DNA of 38,337 nt from JBGCDD01 sp045105075 (GCA_045105075.1 JBGCDD010000131.1:1-38337), one strand, 5' to 3'. Shown: positions 1 through 8,482, counted from the first letter of the stretch. Made by a program: numbers and translations. Notes: generated by a model from the sequence alone, not told the origin.

Positions 1-166
1 CAAGAAAGTCGAGATGATCTTCGCTCATCTCAAACGCATCCTCGGGCTGCAATGGCTCCGATTACGACGCCCCTGCGGTGTTCAAGACAAGTTCACCCTC
101 GCAGCAGCAGCCCAAAACCTCCGGACGTTAGCGAAACTCAAGCCAACGGTGCCCGTCATAGCCTAG
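1..166 (+). CDS. IS1182-like transposase, C-terminal fragment (cut by window start)
   Basis: The reading frame enters from the left edge (first full codon at base 2) and ends at a TAG at 164-166, giving 54 residues. It begins KKVEMIFAHLKRILGLQWLR, then has an Arg-rich stretch and ends with an AAAAQNLRTLAKL segment. This is the pattern of the last part of the DDE transposases of IS1182-type elements, where a VE..F..lKr..gl..lr..g helix pair is followed by a conserved NL.kL helix. Only the tail is visible, so the catalytic DDE residues and intactness cannot be judged. It could be the end of a complete element lying mostly outside the window. Family placement is by motif recognition; IS5-like relatives have a similar tail. 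Confidence 0.75.
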   Translation, partial: KKVEMIFAHLKRILGLQWLRLRRPCGVQDKFTLAAAAQNLRTLAKLKPTVPVIA

Positions 167-235
167 AACGGCGGCACGCCCCTAGATTGCTCAATCAAAC
201 ACACAACCAAGCTCGCCTCAAAACGTAAGATCAAA

Positions 236-258
236 CGGCTTCTTCAACAAAATCGGCC
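236..258. repeat. Probable right terminal inverted repeat of the IS1182-like element
   Basis: About 70 bases after the transposase stop lies CGGCTTCTTCAACAAAATCG followed by GCC. The reverse complement starts GGCCGATTTTGTTGAAG, which resembles terminal repeats of IS1182/IS5-type elements as I recall them. Similarity to an IS110 transposase begins immediately beyond it, which fits this being the element boundary. The left repeat is outside the window, so the exact end and any target duplication cannot be confirmed. Bases 167-235 show no gene. Confidence 0.45.
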
Positions 259-261
259 TCT

Positions 262-1460
262 TGCGGCAAGTCTTGCAAATCATAGCCGAACGACTTGGCG
301 GGGCGCTTGATTGCGGTGTCAGCCGTTGTGATGCGACGCGCCGGGGTTTGGGATCTCATGCCATCGCGGAGGTGCTGCAAAACAGAACCGCGGTTTTGTC
401 AGGCGTGGCAGCGGCGGGTTTGGTCTGCGCGTGCCGTCAGCTGTCAGTTCAGTGCTCCAAGTTTTGTGTCACCGCGTCCAATCGTGACTGCGGCCAAGCG
501 AAAAACTGCGGCGGTTCGGCTGGACGATTATCTCGCGGGCGACAAAAGCACCTTTCCGCCAACAGCCCGCTATCGCTTACTTTCATGTGCGAAAGCGTGC
601 GCGATGCCAAACACAACCAAGGCGGGGCGCGTTCGGCATTGAAGCACGCAGTTAGACGGATGTCGCATTCACAAACCGCTTCGCGCGAAAGGGGCGGCTT
701 CATCCCCAAGAACTGCAACAAATTTACTCCGAGGACACACCCGCCCTGACATCAAACGAAGTTGCCTTGTTTGTCTTGCCGCGGATTTTAGGAGTTTGCC
801 ATGGGTTACGATCTTGAGTTGTCCACAGCGTCTCAAGATGACAAGCACGTCCCAACATCTTGGCGTGATAAGCGTCGTTGCGTTTCCACGATTGGGTCAT
901 CGCAAAGACCTGCTCGGGGCGGTCATTGCCATTTAACGCGGCTTTGATTGCCTCGACCCAAGCCCGGCCATTGGCACCGCAAAAGGACACCAGCCCATCC
1001 AGACCGGATGGATCATCTGCCCCATTTCGTCGATTGCTGTTCAATCAACTGCAGGGCAACACTGACGTCCGTGTTTCGGTCTGTCATGGTTTTGGTGCAG
1101 CTGGGATAAACAAAAAAGGCATCGATTCTGGGCAAATTGAACATCTGACAAGCCACGAATTCCCCAAAACCGGTTGGGACCATGGCGACGCAGATCACAG
1201 AATGCGATCTGTACCACGCAGCCAAGTCATGCGTGAAGGTGCCAAACACACACTCTCCAGCGCCACTGCCACGTCAGGATTTACGGCGGCCATATCCACG
1301 CGGGCCGTTGCCTACTGTGGCTTTCACAGTCCCAATTTTTGCTGATTTATCCTGTTGGGACCAACAAGGGTGTGCGTTGTGCACATCAGCCGCCGCTTTC
1401 ATGCAACATCGAAAGAGGCCGATACGATCTTGCTTAGACAGGTCAAAACCCAGCACAGAG
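262..1460 (-). pseudogene. Degenerate IS110-family transposase (several frameshifts and stops)
   Basis: Reading the minus strand from about 1460 down, pieces of an IS110 transposase appear in order but in different frames. Around 1250-1045 there is FGTFTHDLAAW, then VAMVPTGF where functional members usually read VAMESTGVYW, then NTDVSVALQL where members read GRKTDVSDAQWLQ. Around 960-740 there is FAMTQSWKRNDAYHAKM and later KTNKATSFDVRA, matching the mid-protein ALFALRQALELYDFYQAQ and SFDVR segments. From about 640 down come remnants of the ISGGKVL, LAA, LGAL, LRDGM and FGYDLQDLPQE C-terminal pattern with internal stops. The MEST glutamate and the uninterrupted frame are lost, so the gene is dead. 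The 5' limit is uncertain; the frame beginning LGFDLSKQDRIGLF (about 1456) may be its N-terminus. No other gene is evident between 167 and 1520. Confidence 0.7.
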
Positions 1461-1520
1461 GTCTGGGAACCTGGGCGGATGGTTGGACACTGGGGGGCTT
1501 TTGGATCGGGTTAATCTGGC

Positions 1521-3032
1521 TTAATCCCACGCAGTTGCAATCCGAAAACTTATCGATTCCGCAATATGGTGACGCCGAACATTTGTCTCACCTTCCAAAT
1601 CTGCAATCGTGCGTGCCACGCGCAAGACACGGTGATAGCCGCGCGCAGACAGTCCGAACCGTTCGGCAACGCGATTGAGCAGGTCGCGCCCTTCGGCGTC
1701 GGGCGTTGCCCATTCCTTTAGATGATCACCATCGGCATCGGCGTTTTGCGCGACCGCGGCCAAGTCGCCGTAGCGCAGGGTCTGAACGTCGCGCGCCGTT
1801 GCCACGCGCGCGCCGACCTGGGCAGAGGTGTCGCCGCTCGCAGGCAGATCAAGGTCTGTGAACGCCACTGGCGGCACTTCAAAGCGCAGATCGAAGCGGT
1901 CCATGAGTGGGCCAGAAACGCGACCCAGATAGTCCTCTCCGCATTGCGGCGCGCGGCTGCAGGCCCGCTCGGGGTCGGTGAGATATCCGCATTTGCACGG
2001 GTTGGCGGCCGCCACCAGCATGACCCTGCATGGATAACTGACGCGTGCATTGGCGCGGGCCACCATCACTTGCCCCTGTTCGACGGGCTGGCGCAAACTG
2101 TCGAGCACATCGCGCGAGAATTCGGGAAATTCGTCCATAAACAAGACGCCGTTGTGCGCGATGCTGATTTCGCCCGGTTTGGCGCGACGTCCACCACCGA
2201 TGATCGCCGCCTTTGAAGCTGTATGATGGGGCGCGCGAAACGGGCGTGCGCGGCTGATGCCGCCCTCGTCCAACAGCCCGCACAGGGAATGGATCATCGA
2301 AGTTTCCAAGGCCTCGAATGCGCTGAGCGGCGGCAAGATTCCGGGAATGCGCGCGGCCAGCATCGACTTTCCAGCGCCGGGGGTGCCCACCAGCATCACA
2401 TGATGACGCCCGGCTGCGGCAATTTCCAAAGCCCGTTTGGCACGCTCCTGGCCTTTGACATCGCGCAAGTCACCGGGCGTGTCCGGCGCGCGAACTTCGC
2501 CGGGGCGGGCCGGCATGATGGGGGCCTGGCCGGTAAAGTGGCGCACCACTGCGCCCAGATCCTGTGCGCCGATCACCTGCGTGGCATCCACCCAGGCAGC
2601 CTCGGCGCTTGAGGTTTTGGGGCACACCAAGATCCGATCTTCGGTGGCGGCCGTCATGGCTGCGGGCAATGCGCCGGGCACGGACACGAGGGTTCCATCC
2701 AGCGATAATTCTCCCAGCGACACAGATGCGGCAACAGTATCGGGGGGCAGAATGTCCAAGGCTGCCAACAGCGACAAGGCGATTGGCAGGTCAAAATGAC
2801 TGCCTTCTTTTGGTAAGTCGGCAGGTGAAAGGTTGATCGTTATTCTTTTCGACGGCAGGGCAATGGCCATTGCTGTTAACGCCGCGCGCACTCTGTCTCG
2901 TGCTTCCGAGACGGCCTTGTCTGGCAGGCCAACCACCGAAAACGCAGGCAATCCGGGTGTCACCGCGCATTGAACCTGCACCAATTGCGCGTCCACCCCC
3001 TGAAATGCCACCGTGTAGGCGTGCGCCACCAT
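1521..3032 (-). CDS. comM: ComM/YifB-family Mg-chelatase-like AAA+ ATPase
   Basis: 503 residues, the usual length for this family. The order is an N-terminal ChlI-like domain of Lon-protease S5 fold (about 20-140), an AAA+ Mg-chelatase module with Walker A GTPGAGKS at 216-223 and Walker B GVLFMDE at about 295-301, a Cys cluster (C346, C348, C358, C364) typical of the family, and a C-terminal helical domain with a GYHRVLRVARTIADLE segment. In other bacteria ComM is a hexameric helicase that drives branch migration of incoming DNA during natural transformation and it is widely conserved. The protein is cytoplasmic. The ATG start gives the standard MVAHAYTVAFQG beginning. It lies 62 bases downstream of the GST gene on the same strand and is followed by IS debris, so it is probably the last gene of this minus-strand run. 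Confidence 0.93.
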   Translation of the reverse strand: MVAHAYTVAFQGVDAQLVQVQCAVTPGLPAFSVVGLPDKAVSEARDRVRAALTAMAIALPSKRITINLSPADLPKEGSHFDLPIALSLLAALDILPPDTVAASVSLGELSLDGTLVSVPGALPAAMTAATEDRILVCPKTSSAEAAWVDATQVIGAQDLGAVVRHFTGQAPIMPARPGEVRAPDTPGDLRDVKGQERAKRALEIAAAGRHHVMLVGTPGAGKSMLAARIPGILPPLSAFEALETSMIHSLCGLLDEGGISRARPFRAPHHTASKAAIIGGGRRAKPGEISIAHNGVLFMDEFPEFSRDVLDSLRQPVEQGQVMVARANARVSYPCRVMLVAAANPCKCGYLTDPERACSRAPQCGEDYLGRVSGPLMDRFDLRFEVPPVAFTDLDLPASGDTSAQVGARVATARDVQTLRYGDLAAVAQNADADGDHLKEWATPDAEGRDLLNRVAERFGLSARGYHRVLRVARTIADLEGETNVRRHHIAESISFRIATAWD

Positions 3033-3094
3033 GTCTAGCCCCCTGTTTCCAAAGGGCTGACATGGGATGGTTTACAAAGGGTTAAAACGCCAGA

Positions 3095-3778
3095 TCAGGC
3101 AAAGCTCGGCCAATCCTGTTTGGGCAAGTCCAGCGCGTAGGGGTCGGGCTCGTAAGTGACTTCGTGGGCGGCGGCGCGCCAGTTTTGCACGGGTTGATCG
3201 CCCAGCAAGGCCAGACAATAGGCGCGCGCGGCGTCGCTGACGGGCAGGCCATAGCCAATGATGCGCGCGGCCACCGGCACGTAAAACACATCTGCAAGAC
3301 AATAGTCGCCAAACAGCCAGGTTTTGCTGCCAGACAGGGCGCGGGCATGGTTCCAAAGGTCTTCCAAGCGGGCCAGATCGGCCAGAACCTTTGGCGAGGC
3401 CTGAAAACCCACATGGCAATATTGCAATTGCATTGGGCAATCTGCGCGCAGAGCCATGAAACCTGCGCTCATTTCCGAGCATAACCACCGCGCTGTGGCA
3501 CGCAGACCGGGATCCTTGGGCCAGTGCCCAGCGTCGGGATGCGCCTCGGCCAGCGTTTCGCCAATGGCCAGCGATTCCGCGATCACGGTGCCCGCTTCGG
3601 TTCGCACGGCTGGGACCAGACGCGCGGGGGCCAAATCAGCCATCTCTTGCGCCATTGTGCCAGCGTAAAGTCCAACAAGATGAGTGCGGCAGGGGATGTC
3701 GAAACGCTCAAACATCAGCCAACCACGCAGCGACCAGCTGGAGAACATCCGGTCACCGATATAAAGATCATAGGTCAT
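3095..3778 (-). CDS. Glutathione S-transferase family protein
   Basis: 227 residues from the ATG at 3778. A longer frame is open upstream but adds 20 residues with no family match, and the chosen start gives the normal beginning MTYDLYIGDRMFSSWSLRGW. The SSWSLR motif is the serine-type active site of the thioredoxin-fold N-terminal domain (about 1-80), followed by LVPAVRTEAGTVIAESLAI, which contains the conserved PxV and ES glutathione-contact pair. The C-terminal all-helical domain contains LFGDYCLADVFYVPVAARI, the N-capping region with an Asp. Members conjugate or reduce electrophiles with glutathione in the cytoplasm; the substrate cannot be inferred. It follows the histidine phosphatase by 60 bases and precedes comM, so co-transcription is possible. 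Confidence 0.88.
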   Translation of the reverse strand: MTYDLYIGDRMFSSWSLRGWLMFERFDIPCRTHLVGLYAGTMAQEMADLAPARLVPAVRTEAGTVIAESLAIGETLAEAHPDAGHWPKDPGLRATARWLCSEMSAGFMALRADCPMQLQYCHVGFQASPKVLADLARLEDLWNHARALSGSKTWLFGDYCLADVFYVPVAARIIGYGLPVSDAARAYCLALLGDQPVQNWRAAAHEVTYEPDPYALDLPKQDWPSFA

Positions 3779-3838
3779 ACACGCGAGGCTAACCAAAGGC
3801 GGGGTGGTCCGTAAAATGGCGATTTGTGCGCGGGGCAA

Positions 3839-4417
3839 TCACGGGAGGTGATTGATTGCCCCAAGGGTCCAATGGCCGTCGCGCAGGGTTAACTCGGTTA
3901 CCGAAAGGTTGTCGATTTTTTGCGCGATGACCTGTTGAGCGTCCTGTTTCAATGCGCGCTGAACCTGCGTGAGGATCACTCCGATATGGGCCACTGCGAT
4001 GATTTTTGCGCCCGGATGGTGGGCACAAAGCGCATCCACCGCGGCGCTGATGCGTTGGGCGGCGGCGTTCCAGCTTTCGCCACCGGGCGGGGCAATATCA
4101 CCGGGGGTTTCCCAATATTGGCGGCTCAGCGTCGGATCGGTTTCGGCCACATCGCTGAAATGGCGCCCGTCCCAGTCGCCAAAGTGGAACTCGCGCAGCT
4201 TCGTGTCCGAGGGCAAGCGCGTGCGGTGAGCCTGAATTGCATCGGCAGTGGCCGAGGCCCGGATCAAATCGGACGACACGACAATCGCATCCGAGGGCAA
4301 AAACGACGTGAGCCGGGCAATCTGGGCGGTGTCGGACAGGTCCGCCGGAACATCGCGCCAGCCCACAAAGGTTTTCTGATGGGTCGGGCCGTGGCGCACC
4401 CAGTGAAATTCGGTCAT
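3839..4417 (-). CDS. Histidine phosphatase (phosphoglycerate-mutase superfamily), probable alpha-ribazole phosphatase
   Basis: 192 residues. The RHG motif is at 8-10 with catalytic H9, LRE..FGDWDG follows at 74-84 with the acid E76, and the second catalytic histidine is H144 in AVAHIG. This is the branch-2 histidine-phosphatase layout. The gene is translationally coupled to the cobU gene upstream (the stop and start share the four bases ATGA at 4414-4417). That points to CobC-like alpha-ribazole-5'-phosphate or cobalamin-5'-phosphate dephosphorylation in nucleotide-loop assembly of vitamin B12. Function from context is an inference, since many paralogues act on sugar phosphates. The protein is cytoplasmic with no signal peptide. 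Confidence 0.82.
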   Translation of the reverse strand: MTEFHWVRHGPTHQKTFVGWRDVPADLSDTAQIARLTSFLPSDAIVVSSDLIRASATADAIQAHRTRLPSDTKLREFHFGDWDGRHFSDVAETDPTLSRQYWETPGDIAPPGGESWNAAAQRISAAVDALCAHHPGAKIIAVAHIGVILTQVQRALKQDAQQVIAQKIDNLSVTELTLRDGHWTLGAINHLP

Positions 4418-4929
4418 GTCAGGTGTCCTTTAAGAATGTTGGGAAGGCCGGCGACCACATGCACCACGCAATCGCTGTGCTGAGCGAGCCGAATATTGAG
4501 CCGACCCTGAGCTTCGCGAAATGTCCGCCCAAGTTTGGTCTGGGGCACGATGCCCTGGCCGACCTCGTTGCTGACAATCACCAACGGTGCGGCGCAGGTG
4601 CGCATCGCCTCGAACAATTGGTCTTGTGCGTCGGTGACATCGTGTTCGGCAAGCATCACGTTGCTCAGCCAAAGTGTGACGCAATCAATCAGCGCGATCT
4701 GGCTGCTTTCAAGCTGCGCGATTTGCTCGGGCAGGGTCAGTGGGCATTCGATTGTGCGCCATTCCGGGCCGCGCCGGGCGATATGGGTGGCGATTTTGGC
4801 GCGCATCTCGTCATCAAAGGCCTGAGCGGTGGCCAGATAGACGCGCTTGCCTGGCTGCACCAGCGTTTCTGCAAAGGCAGATTTGCCCGAGGCCGCGCCG
4901 CCCAGCACGAGTTTGGTCGACGTTAACAC
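4414..4929 (-). CDS. cobU: Adenosylcobinamide kinase / adenosylcobinamide-phosphate guanylyltransferase
   Basis: 171 residues from a GTG at 4929, preceded by GGAGAG at a good ribosome-binding distance. A longer open frame runs upstream but would cross the divergent rpoH promoter and has no family similarity. P-loop GGAASGKS is at 10-17 (family pattern GGxxSGKS). A KIATHIARRGPEWRTIE segment carries the histidine that is guanylylated in characterised enzymes. Further on are LIDCVTLWLSN and IVSNEVGQGIVP, both standard for CobU/CobP. The enzyme phosphorylates adenosylcobinamide and then transfers GMP to give AdoCbi-GDP in cobalamin synthesis and salvage. No other cob genes are in the window except the coupled phosphatase. 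Confidence 0.94.
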   Translation of the reverse strand: MLTSTKLVLGGAASGKSAFAETLVQPGKRVYLATAQAFDDEMRAKIATHIARRGPEWRTIECPLTLPEQIAQLESSQIALIDCVTLWLSNVMLAEHDVTDAQDQLFEAMRTCAAPLVIVSNEVGQGIVPQTKLGRTFREAQGRLNIRLAQHSDCVVHVVAGLPNILKGHLT

Positions 4930-4946
4930 AAAATTAGCTCTCCGGG

Positions 4947-4975
4947 TGATCTGATCTGCGCGATCCTGCGTAAAC
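4947..4975 (+). promoter_or_regulatory. Candidate RpoE-type (ECF sigma) promoter of rpoH
   Basis: TGATCT at 4947-4952, an 18-base spacer, then TAAAC at 4971-4975. This resembles the TGATCc-N18-TAA pattern recalled for Rhodobacter sphaeroides RpoE, whose conserved regulon includes rpoHII. It sits 61 bases before the rpoH start in the divergent gap with cobU. No better housekeeping -35/-10 pair was noticed in the gap. The match is by eye and not scored. Confidence 0.5.
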
Positions 4976-5036
4976 AGGATGAGAGCGCAAAACAAGGCGT
5001 GTACATCGCGCCGTTTCACACCGTGGGAGGTGATGC

Positions 5037-5915
5037 ATGGCACTAGATGCTTCGCAGGAAATGTCTCTGTCCAGAAAGGCCATGAAGGCCGAGCTACTGG
5101 ACGCGGAAACTGAACTACGTTTGGCCTATGCGTGGCGCGATGAGCGCGACGAGGCGGCATTGCACCGTCTGATCACAGCTTACATGCGCCTGGCGATTTC
5201 GATGGCCTCCAAGTTCAAACGCTACGGCGCGCCGATGAACGATCTGATCCAGGAAGCGGGTCTGGGCTTGATGAAAGCGGCAGACAAGTTTGACCCGGAC
5301 CGTGGCGTTCGATTTTCGACCTATGCGGTCTGGTGGATCAAGGCGAGCATCCAGGATTACGTGATGCGCAACTGGTCGATGGTGCGCACAGGCAGCACCA
5401 GCAGCCAAAAGTCACTGTTTTTCAATATGCGCCGTGTACAGGCCAGACTGGAGCGCGAAGCTGCCTCTAATGGTCAAAAGCTCGACCGTCATCAGCTGCA
5501 TCAGCTGATTTCCACAGAGATTGGCGTGCCTTTGCATGACGTGGAGATGATGGGTGGCCGCCTCTCTGGGTCTGACTTCTCGCTGAATGCCACGCAATCC
5601 TCGGATGACGAGGGGCGGGAATGGATCGAAGCTTTGGAGGACGATTCGGCACAGGCCGCTGAAACCGTCGAGGCGGATCTGGATACGGCGCAATTGCGCG
5701 AATGGCTGTTGTCGGCGATGAACGCTTTGAATGACCGCGAACGCTTTATCGTGCGCGAGCGCAAGTTGCGCGGTCAACCACGCACTTTGGAAAGCCTGGG
5801 AACCGAATTGGGCCTGTCCAAAGAACGTGTACGCCAACTTGAGGCCGCTGCCTTCCAGAAAATGCGCAAGACGCTGGAAAATCAATCGCGAGAAGTTCAG
5901 AACTTTTTGTTATGA
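5037..5915 (+). CDS. rpoH: RNA polymerase sigma-32 factor (heat-shock/singlet-oxygen type, RpoHII-like)
   Basis: 292 residues; ATG preceded by GGGAGG (5025-5030). Region 2 includes LIQEAGLGLMKAADKFDPDR and RFSTYAVWWIKASIQDYVMR. The RpoH box is QKSLFFNMRR at 124-133, close to the Q(R/K)KLFFN(L)R signature that separates RpoH from other sigmas. Region 4 ends with the LGLSKERVRQLEAAAFQKMR helix-turn-helix. Alphaproteobacteria of this group carry two RpoH proteins; RpoHI serves heat shock and RpoHII the singlet-oxygen response under RpoE. The QKS variant of the box and the candidate RpoE-type promoter favour RpoHII, but this is an inference. The stop overlaps the start of the next gene by four bases (ATGA). 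Confidence 0.93.
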   Translation: MALDASQEMSLSRKAMKAELLDAETELRLAYAWRDERDEAALHRLITAYMRLAISMASKFKRYGAPMNDLIQEAGLGLMKAADKFDPDRGVRFSTYAVWWIKASIQDYVMRNWSMVRTGSTSSQKSLFFNMRRVQARLEREAASNGQKLDRHQLHQLISTEIGVPLHDVEMMGGRLSGSDFSLNATQSSDDEGREWIEALEDDSAQAAETVEADLDTAQLREWLLSAMNALNDRERFIVRERKLRGQPRTLESLGTELGLSKERVRQLEAAAFQKMRKTLENQSREVQNFLL

Positions 5916-6727
5916 CCATGCGTCTGCTTTTGTTGGCAGCGATTGCCGTTTTGGCCGCCCCGGTTTGGGCGGCCTCTTTGTCTGAAACAGCGCAAAAACA
6001 GCTACTGGCCGCTGATATTGTGATTTTGGGCGAAGTGCATGACAACCCAGAGCATCACCGCAACCAAGCGCGCCTTGTGCGCGACGTGGCCCCCAAGGCT
6101 GTGGTTTGGGAAATGCTGACCGAAGTGCAGGCCGCGCGGTTTGATGCACGATTGATGGATGATCCGGCGGCGTTGGCCGAACTTTTGGGCTGGGCCGCGT
6201 CCGGTTGGCCTGCGTTTGAAATGTATCTGCCGATTTTTGAGGCCGCTCCCTCCGCGCGTATCTATGGCGCCGCTGTGCCCCGCGCTGCGGCGCGCGCGGC
6301 TTTGCAAAGCGGTGCTGCTGCGGCGTTCGGGGCAGATGCGGCGCGTTATGGGCTGACGGTGGCGCTTGAAGATGACGAACAAAGCGCGCGCAAAGCGTTT
6401 CAAATTGCGGCCCATTGCGACATGCTTCCACCCGATCGCGCGCCAGACCTTGTGCAAATTCAAAGGCTTCGCGACGCCGTTTTTGCCCGTGCGGCGCTGA
6501 CGGCGCTGTCAGAAACCGGTGGGCCGGTTGTTGTGATCACCGGGAATGGCCACGCCCGACGCGATTGGGGTGTGCCGGTCTATCTCGCGCGGGTGCGCCC
6601 GGGTGTGCGGGTTTTTGCGCTTGGCCAGACCGAAGCCGGGCAGGTGGATGGGGCGTTTGATGCGCTTCTGGATGCGCCGGCCATTGAGCGACCCGACCCG
6701 TGCGCTGCGTTCCACACCGGGCAATAA
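5912..6727 (+). CDS. ChaN-family haem-binding-like secreted protein (DUF399)
   Basis: 271 residues. The N-terminus MTMRLLLLAAIAVLAAPVWA is a typical Sec signal peptide cleaved after AxA/WAA; there is no lipobox cysteine, unlike the ChaN lipoproteins. The mature part starts with the family signature IVILGEVHDNPEHHRNQARL, then VVWEML and a C-terminal VVVITGNGHARRDWGVP with the conserved GNGHxR. In Campylobacter ChaN is an iron-regulated haem-binding protein; the general role of the family is unsettled. Translational coupling to rpoH (ATGA overlap) suggests it is induced with the sigma factor, which would fit periplasmic damage control during oxidative stress, but that is inference only. Confidence 0.82.
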   Translation: MTMRLLLLAAIAVLAAPVWAASLSETAQKQLLAADIVILGEVHDNPEHHRNQARLVRDVAPKAVVWEMLTEVQAARFDARLMDDPAALAELLGWAASGWPAFEMYLPIFEAAPSARIYGAAVPRAAARAALQSGAAAAFGADAARYGLTVALEDDEQSARKAFQIAAHCDMLPPDRAPDLVQIQRLRDAVFARAALTALSETGGPVVVITGNGHARRDWGVPVYLARVRPGVRVFALGQTEAGQVDGAFDALLDAPAIERPDPCAAFHTGQ

Positions 6728-6790
6728 GCGCTGGCAGATCCGCTGGACCCCGCCTAGTGTCATTGCGAATTGGCGCCACAGGAGGGCCGG

Positions 6791-7987
6791 ATGCTGGCCT
6801 CTAAAACCATCCTTTTAATCATCGGCGGCGGCATTGCGGCCTATAAATCGCTCGACCTGATCCGTCGTTTGCAGGACCGCGGGGCACGGGTCACGCCGGT
6901 TTTGACAGCTGCTGGTGCGCAGTTCGTGACGCCCCTGTCGGTGTCTGCGCTGGCCGGGCAAAAAGTCTATTGCGATCTGTTTGATCTGACGGATGAGGCT
7001 GAGATGGGCCATATTCAACTTTCGCGTAGCGCCGATCTGATTGTGGTTGCGCCTGCCACCGCCGATCTGATGGCCAAAATGGCGCAAGGTCTTGCCAATG
7101 ATCTGGCCACCACATTGTTGTTGGCCACGGACACGCCGGTGATGATGGCCCCGGCGATGAACGTGCGCATGTGGGACCATCCCGCCACCCAGCGCAATCT
7201 TGCCCAATTGCGCGCCGACGGGATTGCCTGTGTGGGCCCAAACACCGGGTCGATGGCCTGCGGTGAATTTGGTGCCGGACGCATGGCCGAACCTGGCGAG
7301 ATTGCGGATGCTGTTGAAAAGGTTTTCGCCGACGGCCCTTTGGCCGGAAAACGCCTGCTTGTCACCTCGGGGCCGACCCATGAACCGATTGATCCTGTTC
7401 GATATATCGCCAATCGATCATCGGGTGCACAGGGCACAGCGATTGCGCGCGCCTTGGTTGCTTTGGGGGCCGATGTGGTTTTTGTGACCGGGCCTGCCGA
7501 TGTTGCGCCGCCCGATGGCGTGACGGTTGTTGGGGTGCAAACAGCCCAGGAAATGTCAGACGCTGTTGACGCTGCTTTGCCGGTGGATGGCGCGGTTTTT
7601 GCAGCAGCCGTTGCAGATTGGCGGGTGGAAAATGCATCGGAGTCGAAGATGAAGAAGACCAAAACCGGCATGCCGACGCTGCAATTCGCGGAAAACCCCG
7701 ATATTCTGGCGCGCGTTTCGCAAATGAAAGCGGGGCGGCCGCCGTTGGTGATCGGATTCGCCGCCGAGACCGACGATGTGATTGCCAATGCGACGGCAAA
7801 ACACGAGCGCAAAGGCTGTGATTGGATCGTGGCCAATGATGTCAGCCCTCAGACTGGCATCATGGGGGGCGCGGAAAATGCTGTGGTTTTGATTTCGCAA
7901 GGTCACGCTGAAAGTTGGCCTCGCATGACCAAAGACGCGGTTGCCGAAAAACTTGCAGAGCGCATTGCGGCGGCGATTGCCACCTGA
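6791..7987 (+). CDS. coaBC: Bifunctional phosphopantothenoylcysteine decarboxylase / phosphopantothenate-cysteine ligase
   Basis: 398 residues from the ATG at 6791, preceded by GGAGGG at 6781-6786; an in-frame TTG 21 bases upstream lacks a ribosome-binding site. The N-terminal half is the FMN-dependent CoaC decarboxylase with PAMNVRMW beginning at residue 121 (PxMNxxMW substrate motif) and the active-site C157 in SMACGEFGAGRM. The C-terminal half is CoaB, with a Rossmann segment LLVTSGPTHEPIDPVRYI, FAAAVADWR, and the KMKK lysine region used in the CTP-dependent ligase. It makes 4'-phosphopantetheine in coenzyme A synthesis, in the cytoplasm. It is followed 24 bases later by dut, the coaBC-dut neighbourhood common in proteobacteria. 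Confidence 0.96.
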   Translation: MLASKTILLIIGGGIAAYKSLDLIRRLQDRGARVTPVLTAAGAQFVTPLSVSALAGQKVYCDLFDLTDEAEMGHIQLSRSADLIVVAPATADLMAKMAQGLANDLATTLLLATDTPVMMAPAMNVRMWDHPATQRNLAQLRADGIACVGPNTGSMACGEFGAGRMAEPGEIADAVEKVFADGPLAGKRLLVTSGPTHEPIDPVRYIANRSSGAQGTAIARALVALGADVVFVTGPADVAPPDGVTVVGVQTAQEMSDAVDAALPVDGAVFAAAVADWRVENASESKMKKTKTGMPTLQFAENPDILARVSQMKAGRPPLVIGFAAETDDVIANATAKHERKGCDWIVANDVSPQTGIMGGAENAVVLISQGHAESWPRMTKDAVAEKLAERIAAAIAT

Positions 7988-8011
7988 CCTTGAACGGCAA
8001 CGGAGACACAG

Positions 8012-8482
8012 ATGGACCAGGCAAATTCCGTGCGGATTGGCGTGAAATTCGAAGCAGGAGCTGACGCTTCGGTGCCGTTGCCGAGCTATGAAACAGCAGG
8101 TGCGGCTGGCGCTGACGTGCGCGCGAACCTGATCGATCAAAGCTCTGTTTGGCTGCAGGCCGGTGCCCGGGCGCTGGTGCCGACAGGGCTGATTTTTGAT
8201 ATTCCTCAAGGGTTTGAGGTTCAAGTTCGGCCAAGATCCGGTTTGGCTTTGAAGCATGGGATCATGCTGGTCAACAGCCCGGGAACAATCGACAGTGACT
8301 ATCGCGGCCCGGTTGGTTTGTTGGTGCTGAATGCAGGCCAGGAAGACTTTGAGATCACCCATGGAATGCGTCTGGCCCAGCTTGTGGTTGCCCCTGTTTG
8401 CACCGGTTTTTTTGATCTGGTTGACCATGTTGCAGACTCCGAGCGGGGCGCGCATGGTTTTGGGTCCACGGGGGCAAACTAA
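8012..8482 (+). CDS. dut: dUTP diphosphatase (dUTPase)
   Basis: 156 residues, GGAGAC before the ATG. The trimeric dUTPase motifs occur in order: AGADVRA (motif 1), VRPRSGLALKHG (motif 2), GTIDSDYRGPVG with the catalytic Asp (motif 3), GMRLAQLVVAP (motif 4, where GxRxAQ or GDRIAQ is usual) and the C-terminal arm RGAHGFGSTG (motif 5). It hydrolyses dUTP to dUMP, keeping uracil out of DNA and feeding thymidylate synthesis. It overlaps the next gene by one base (TAATG), so the two are probably translated together. Confidence 0.97.
   Translation: MDQANSVRIGVKFEAGADASVPLPSYETAGAAGADVRANLIDQSSVWLQAGARALVPTGLIFDIPQGFEVQVRPRSGLALKHGIMLVNSPGTIDSDYRGPVGLLVLNAGQEDFEITHGMRLAQLVVAPVCTGFFDLVDHVADSERGAHGFGSTGAN

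Noticed and set aside
4930..5160. Upstream extension of cobU
   Set aside because: It would cover the rpoH promoter and start, has no similarity, and a good GTG with ribosome-binding site exists at 4929.
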